64,000 nt of DNA from Sphingosinicella sp963974575. Its GTDB lineage: Bacteria > Pseudomonadota > Alphaproteobacteria > Sphingomonadales > Sphingomonadaceae. Location: contig NZ_CAXBBQ010000004.1 in assembly GCF_963974575.1 (NCBI RefSeq), positions 1 to 64,000 of the forward strand. Direction: 5' to 3'. A program made the position numbers and the translations under genes. Below the pieces are notes generated by a model. That model was not told the DNA's origin. It saw nothing but the letters and a program-made list of their open reading frames with translations, and ran no database searches. The number at the start of each line of letters is the position of its first letter. Within the stretch, counting starts at the first letter, position 1. Shown here piece by piece: positions 61,588 to 64,000 of the stretch.

Positions 61588-61877
61588 CCTGGTCGCACAG
61601 TGGAAAATTTCCAGAATTGCGAATCGTTTCAAAAAATGCAATTTTGGATTCGGAGGGTGGATTGTCGATTCGCTGACACACCCTTTTCAGGGAGGAATCC
61701 AAACGATTCCTCGGAGGCATTGGGGAGCGTTCTGCCAAATATGGCGCTGTTTCGACGCGGCCATTTGCCGTCGTCGTTATCAGCCAAACCATCTCGCGAC
61801 CCGCGCGGGACACTCTGAACCGTCAACTGCGGTTCGGATGCGGGTCGTTGCAACCAAAGGAAGGGGGTTTTCAAATC

Positions 61878-64000
61878 ATGATCAATAAATCCGTTCTCGT
61901 CGCATGTGGATCACCGCGCGCACGCCGCCATATCACAGGTAAGGCGCTGCTTTGCGCGACGACAGGCCTCGTCGCCTTGTGGGCCGCACCGTCGCAGGCT
62001 CAGGAAGCCGCCGCCGACGTCCAGCAGGCCGAAGACACCGGCGAGATCATCGTCACCGGCTCTCGAATCCAGCGCAGCGGTTTCACCGCGCCGACGCCCA
62101 CAACCAACATTTCATCCGAAGACCTTGAACGCATCGCCGCGCCCAACATCGCGGACGCACTCAACCAGCTCCCCGCACTGCGCGCATCGCTGACGCCGTC
62201 CACGTCCACCAACCTCTCCACCGCGCTCGGCGGCAACTTCCTCGACCTGCGCGGCATGGGCTTTCTTCGCACGCTGACGCTCATCGATGGACGGCGCTAT
62301 GTGCCGACCACAACGACGGGCGCGGTCAACATCAGTACCATCCCGCAGGCGCTGATCGCGGGCACCGACGTCGTCACCGGCGGCGCCTCTGCTGCTTACG
62401 GATCGGACGCCGTGGCGGGCGTCGTCAACCTTCGGCTGAACAACACGCTGGAAGGTGTCAAAGGTTCGATCCAGGGCGGCATCACCGACCATAACGATCA
62501 CCGCAACTATCTCGCCTCGGCCGCCTTCGGCACCTATTTCGCCGGCGGACGCGGCCACCTTCTCGTCGGCGGCGAAGCGGCGCAGAACAGCGGCGTCGAC
62601 AAGATGAGCGACCGCGGCTGGGGCGATAACCCGAGCGTGATCTTCAACCCCGCTTATGCTCTGGGCAACGGTCAGCCGCAGTATCTCGTCGTGGACGACG
62701 CGCGGTCCTCAAACGCATCGTTCGGCGGCGTCATCAACAGCGTCAACTTCGCGGGCGGCACGAGCGGCCCCGGACCGTTGCGGGGCATTCAGTTCGCGCC
62801 CGACGGAACGCCGATTCCCTTCACTTACGGCACCTCGGTGACCGCGACGACCATGAACGGTGGAGACGGCGTGCCGTCTACGGCCGATCTCGTCCTCGAA
62901 ACGCCCGTGAAGCGCTACAGCGGTTTCGGCAGACTGTCCTATGAAGTCACCGACGACATCAAGGTCTTTGCCGAGTTCGCATACGGCCGCACCGAATCGA
63001 GCAACCTCAGCATCCTCGGCAACGATCAACTCACCATCCAGGCCGACAACGCCTACCTTCCCGAATCCATCCGTTCGACGATGGCGGCGAACAACATCAC
63101 GAGCTTCGTGATGGGCCGCAGTCTGAAGGATTACGGGCGCGGCGGTATCGACGTGACGACCGACACGTGGCAGGTCACCGGCGGCGCCGAAGGCAGCTTC
63201 AGCGATACCTGGAAATGGAACGCCTATTACGGCTTCGGCAAGACGCACAATCTCGCGCTCTTCACCGGCAACCGCATTACCGCCTACTGGCGGCAGTCGA
63301 TGGACGCCGTGTTCCACCCCGATACGGGCTCGATCGTCTGCCGTTCCTCCATCGCCGATCCTACGAACGGCTGCGTACCTATGAATCTGATCGGCGAAGG
63401 CAACGTCACGCAGCAGGCCAAGGATTATATCCTCGGCACCGCGGTCCGCGACTGGAAGGTCAAGCAGCGCGTGGCTGCGTTCACGATCAACGGCGAACCC
63501 TTCTCGACTTGGGCGGGTCCGGTTTCGCTCGCGTTCGGCGGCGAATACCGCAAGCAGTCGGTGGACGTGACCTCCGATCCGATGTCGATGGCGGGCGCGT
63601 TCCGCGTCGGCAACGCCCAGCCCTGGTATGGTAAAGTCAACGTGAAGGAAGGCTTCGCGGAGCTTCTCGTGCCGCTGGCCGCGGACCAGAGCTGGGCCAA
63701 GGCGATCGATCTCAACCTCGCGGGCCGCATCACTGATTACAGCACCTCGGGAACGGTCAAGACCTGGAAGATCGGCGCAACCTACGATGTGAGCGATTCG
63801 ATCAGGTTCCGCGCAACGCGCTCGCGCGATATTCGCGCGCCCAACCTCGACGAGATGTTCGCGGCGGGCAACACGTTCATCTTCGGCATCAACGATCCCA
63901 TTCTCGGTACAAACTATTCCGTGCAGAACATCCAGGGCGGCAATCCCGACCTGAAACCGGAACGGGCCGATACGCTCACCCTCGGCGTCGTCTTCACGCC
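61878..64000 (+). CDS. TonB-dependent receptor (partial, runs off right edge)
   Basis: The frame opens at ATG 61878, behind AAGGAAGGGGG, and stays open for 707 codons to the window edge. The product has a signal peptide (about residues 20-42, GLVALWAAPSQAQ), a TonB-box-like EIIVTGSRI, and a plug with FLDLRGMGF, LTLIDGRRY and YGSDAVAGVVN. The barrel follows, with RATRSRDIRAPNLDEMF near the end of the window. The plug type is that of sphingomonad/xanthomonad receptors for oligosaccharides or peptides rather than siderophores. It diverges from the DUF1611 / D-aminoacylase pair, mirroring the first cassette. Confidence 0.93.
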   Translation, partial: MINKSVLVACGSPRARRHITGKALLCATTGLVALWAAPSQAQEAAADVQQAEDTGEIIVTGSRIQRSGFTAPTPTTNISSEDLERIAAPNIADALNQLPALRASLTPSTSTNLSTALGGNFLDLRGMGFLRTLTLIDGRRYVPTTTTGAVNISTIPQALIAGTDVVTGGASAAYGSDAVAGVVNLRLNNTLEGVKGSIQGGITDHNDHRNYLASAAFGTYFAGGRGHLLVGGEAAQNSGVDKMSDRGWGDNPSVIFNPAYALGNGQPQYLVVDDARSSNASFGGVINSVNFAGGTSGPGPLRGIQFAPDGTPIPFTYGTSVTATTMNGGDGVPSTADLVLETPVKRYSGFGRLSYEVTDDIKVFAEFAYGRTESSNLSILGNDQLTIQADNAYLPESIRSTMAANNITSFVMGRSLKDYGRGGIDVTTDTWQVTGGAEGSFSDTWKWNAYYGFGKTHNLALFTGNRITAYWRQSMDAVFHPDTGSIVCRSSIADPTNGCVPMNLIGEGNVTQQAKDYILGTAVRDWKVKQRVAAFTINGEPFSTWAGPVSLAFGGEYRKQSVDVTSDPMSMAGAFRVGNAQPWYGKVNVKEGFAELLVPLAADQSWAKAIDLNLAGRITDYSTSGTVKTWKIGATYDVSDSIRFRATRSRDIRAPNLDEMFAAGNTFIFGINDPILGTNYSVQNIQGGNPDLKPERADTLTLGVVFT

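Noticed and set aside
61377..61877. TTGACA at 61582-61587 as a simple -35 box for the TonB gene
   Set aside because: No convincing -10 follows at 16-18 bases, and the hexamer is part of a palindrome, so I listed it as a possible operator instead.
1..64000. CRISPR array, transposon or prophage
   Set aside because: No regularly spaced repeats, transposase-like or phage structural motifs were seen on either strand; the inverted repeats found are short and isolated.

Overview
The window looks like a chromosomal segment of an alphaproteobacterium, most likely of the order Sphingomonadales. This is inferred from the high G+C coding style, the cobT-cobS / J-domain / bolA block, the ask / nitronate monooxygenase / ptsP / rodZ / cpoB / tilS / ftsH run, several TonB-dependent receptors, many periplasmic amidohydrolases, a PEP-CTERM protein and a ligase-associated helicase/PdeM pair. 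No rRNA, CRISPR array, transposase, integrase or phage gene was seen.

Layout. 1-5.2 kb: a low-G+C partial gene at the left edge, cobT-cobS, a J-domain protein, then CPBP protease, BolA and tRNA-Thr(TGT) on the other strand. 5.3-13.6 kb: a damaged TonB receptor gene diverging from a D-aminoacylase, a DUF1611 (DgcN-like) protein, an RpiR-type regulator, a histone-deacetylase-like amidohydrolase and an AraC regulator. Matching palindromes stand before the D-aminoacylase and the RpiR gene. 13.6-26.2 kb, all minus strand: a PepSY membrane protein, PaiB-like flavin protein, amino-acid permease, alpha/beta hydrolase, siderophore-type TonB receptor with a Fur-like box, and three overlapping amidohydrolase genes. 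One of the three has lost its metal ligands and one is fused to a beta-propeller. 26.2-33 kb: a PEP-CTERM protein behind a near-consensus sigma-54 promoter, a TonB-like energy transducer, an orphan HisKA_2 sensor kinase, pirin, coniferyl-aldehyde dehydrogenase and an unknown secreted protein.

33-44.4 kb: a secreted DUF885 peptidase, then, on the minus strand, ftsH, tilS, cpoB, rodZ-like, ptsP, nitronate monooxygenase and aspartokinase with overlapping starts and stops. 44.5-50.4 kb: M16 peptidase, dienelactone hydrolase and LOG protein in an overlapping operon; asd with a possible leader-peptide region; DUF2239. 50.4-54.6 kb: ligase-associated DEXH helicase and PdeM with a two-domain retropepsin-like protease between them. 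54.6-58.6 kb: AlkA-type glycosylase, ferredoxin, a LytS/LytTR two-component pair and ubiG. 58.7-64 kb: a second D-aminoacylase plus DUF1611 cassette, again diverging from a TonB receptor that runs off the right edge.

The most unusual theme is the repeated architecture 'TonB receptor <-> D-aminoacylase + DUF1611'. It suggests import and periplasmic deacylation of N-acyl-D-amino acids or D-residue peptides, with cytoplasmic processing by the DUF1611 protein. The enzymes' family assignments are firm. The substrate, the link to the RpiR regulator and the cooperation of the two cassettes are inference.
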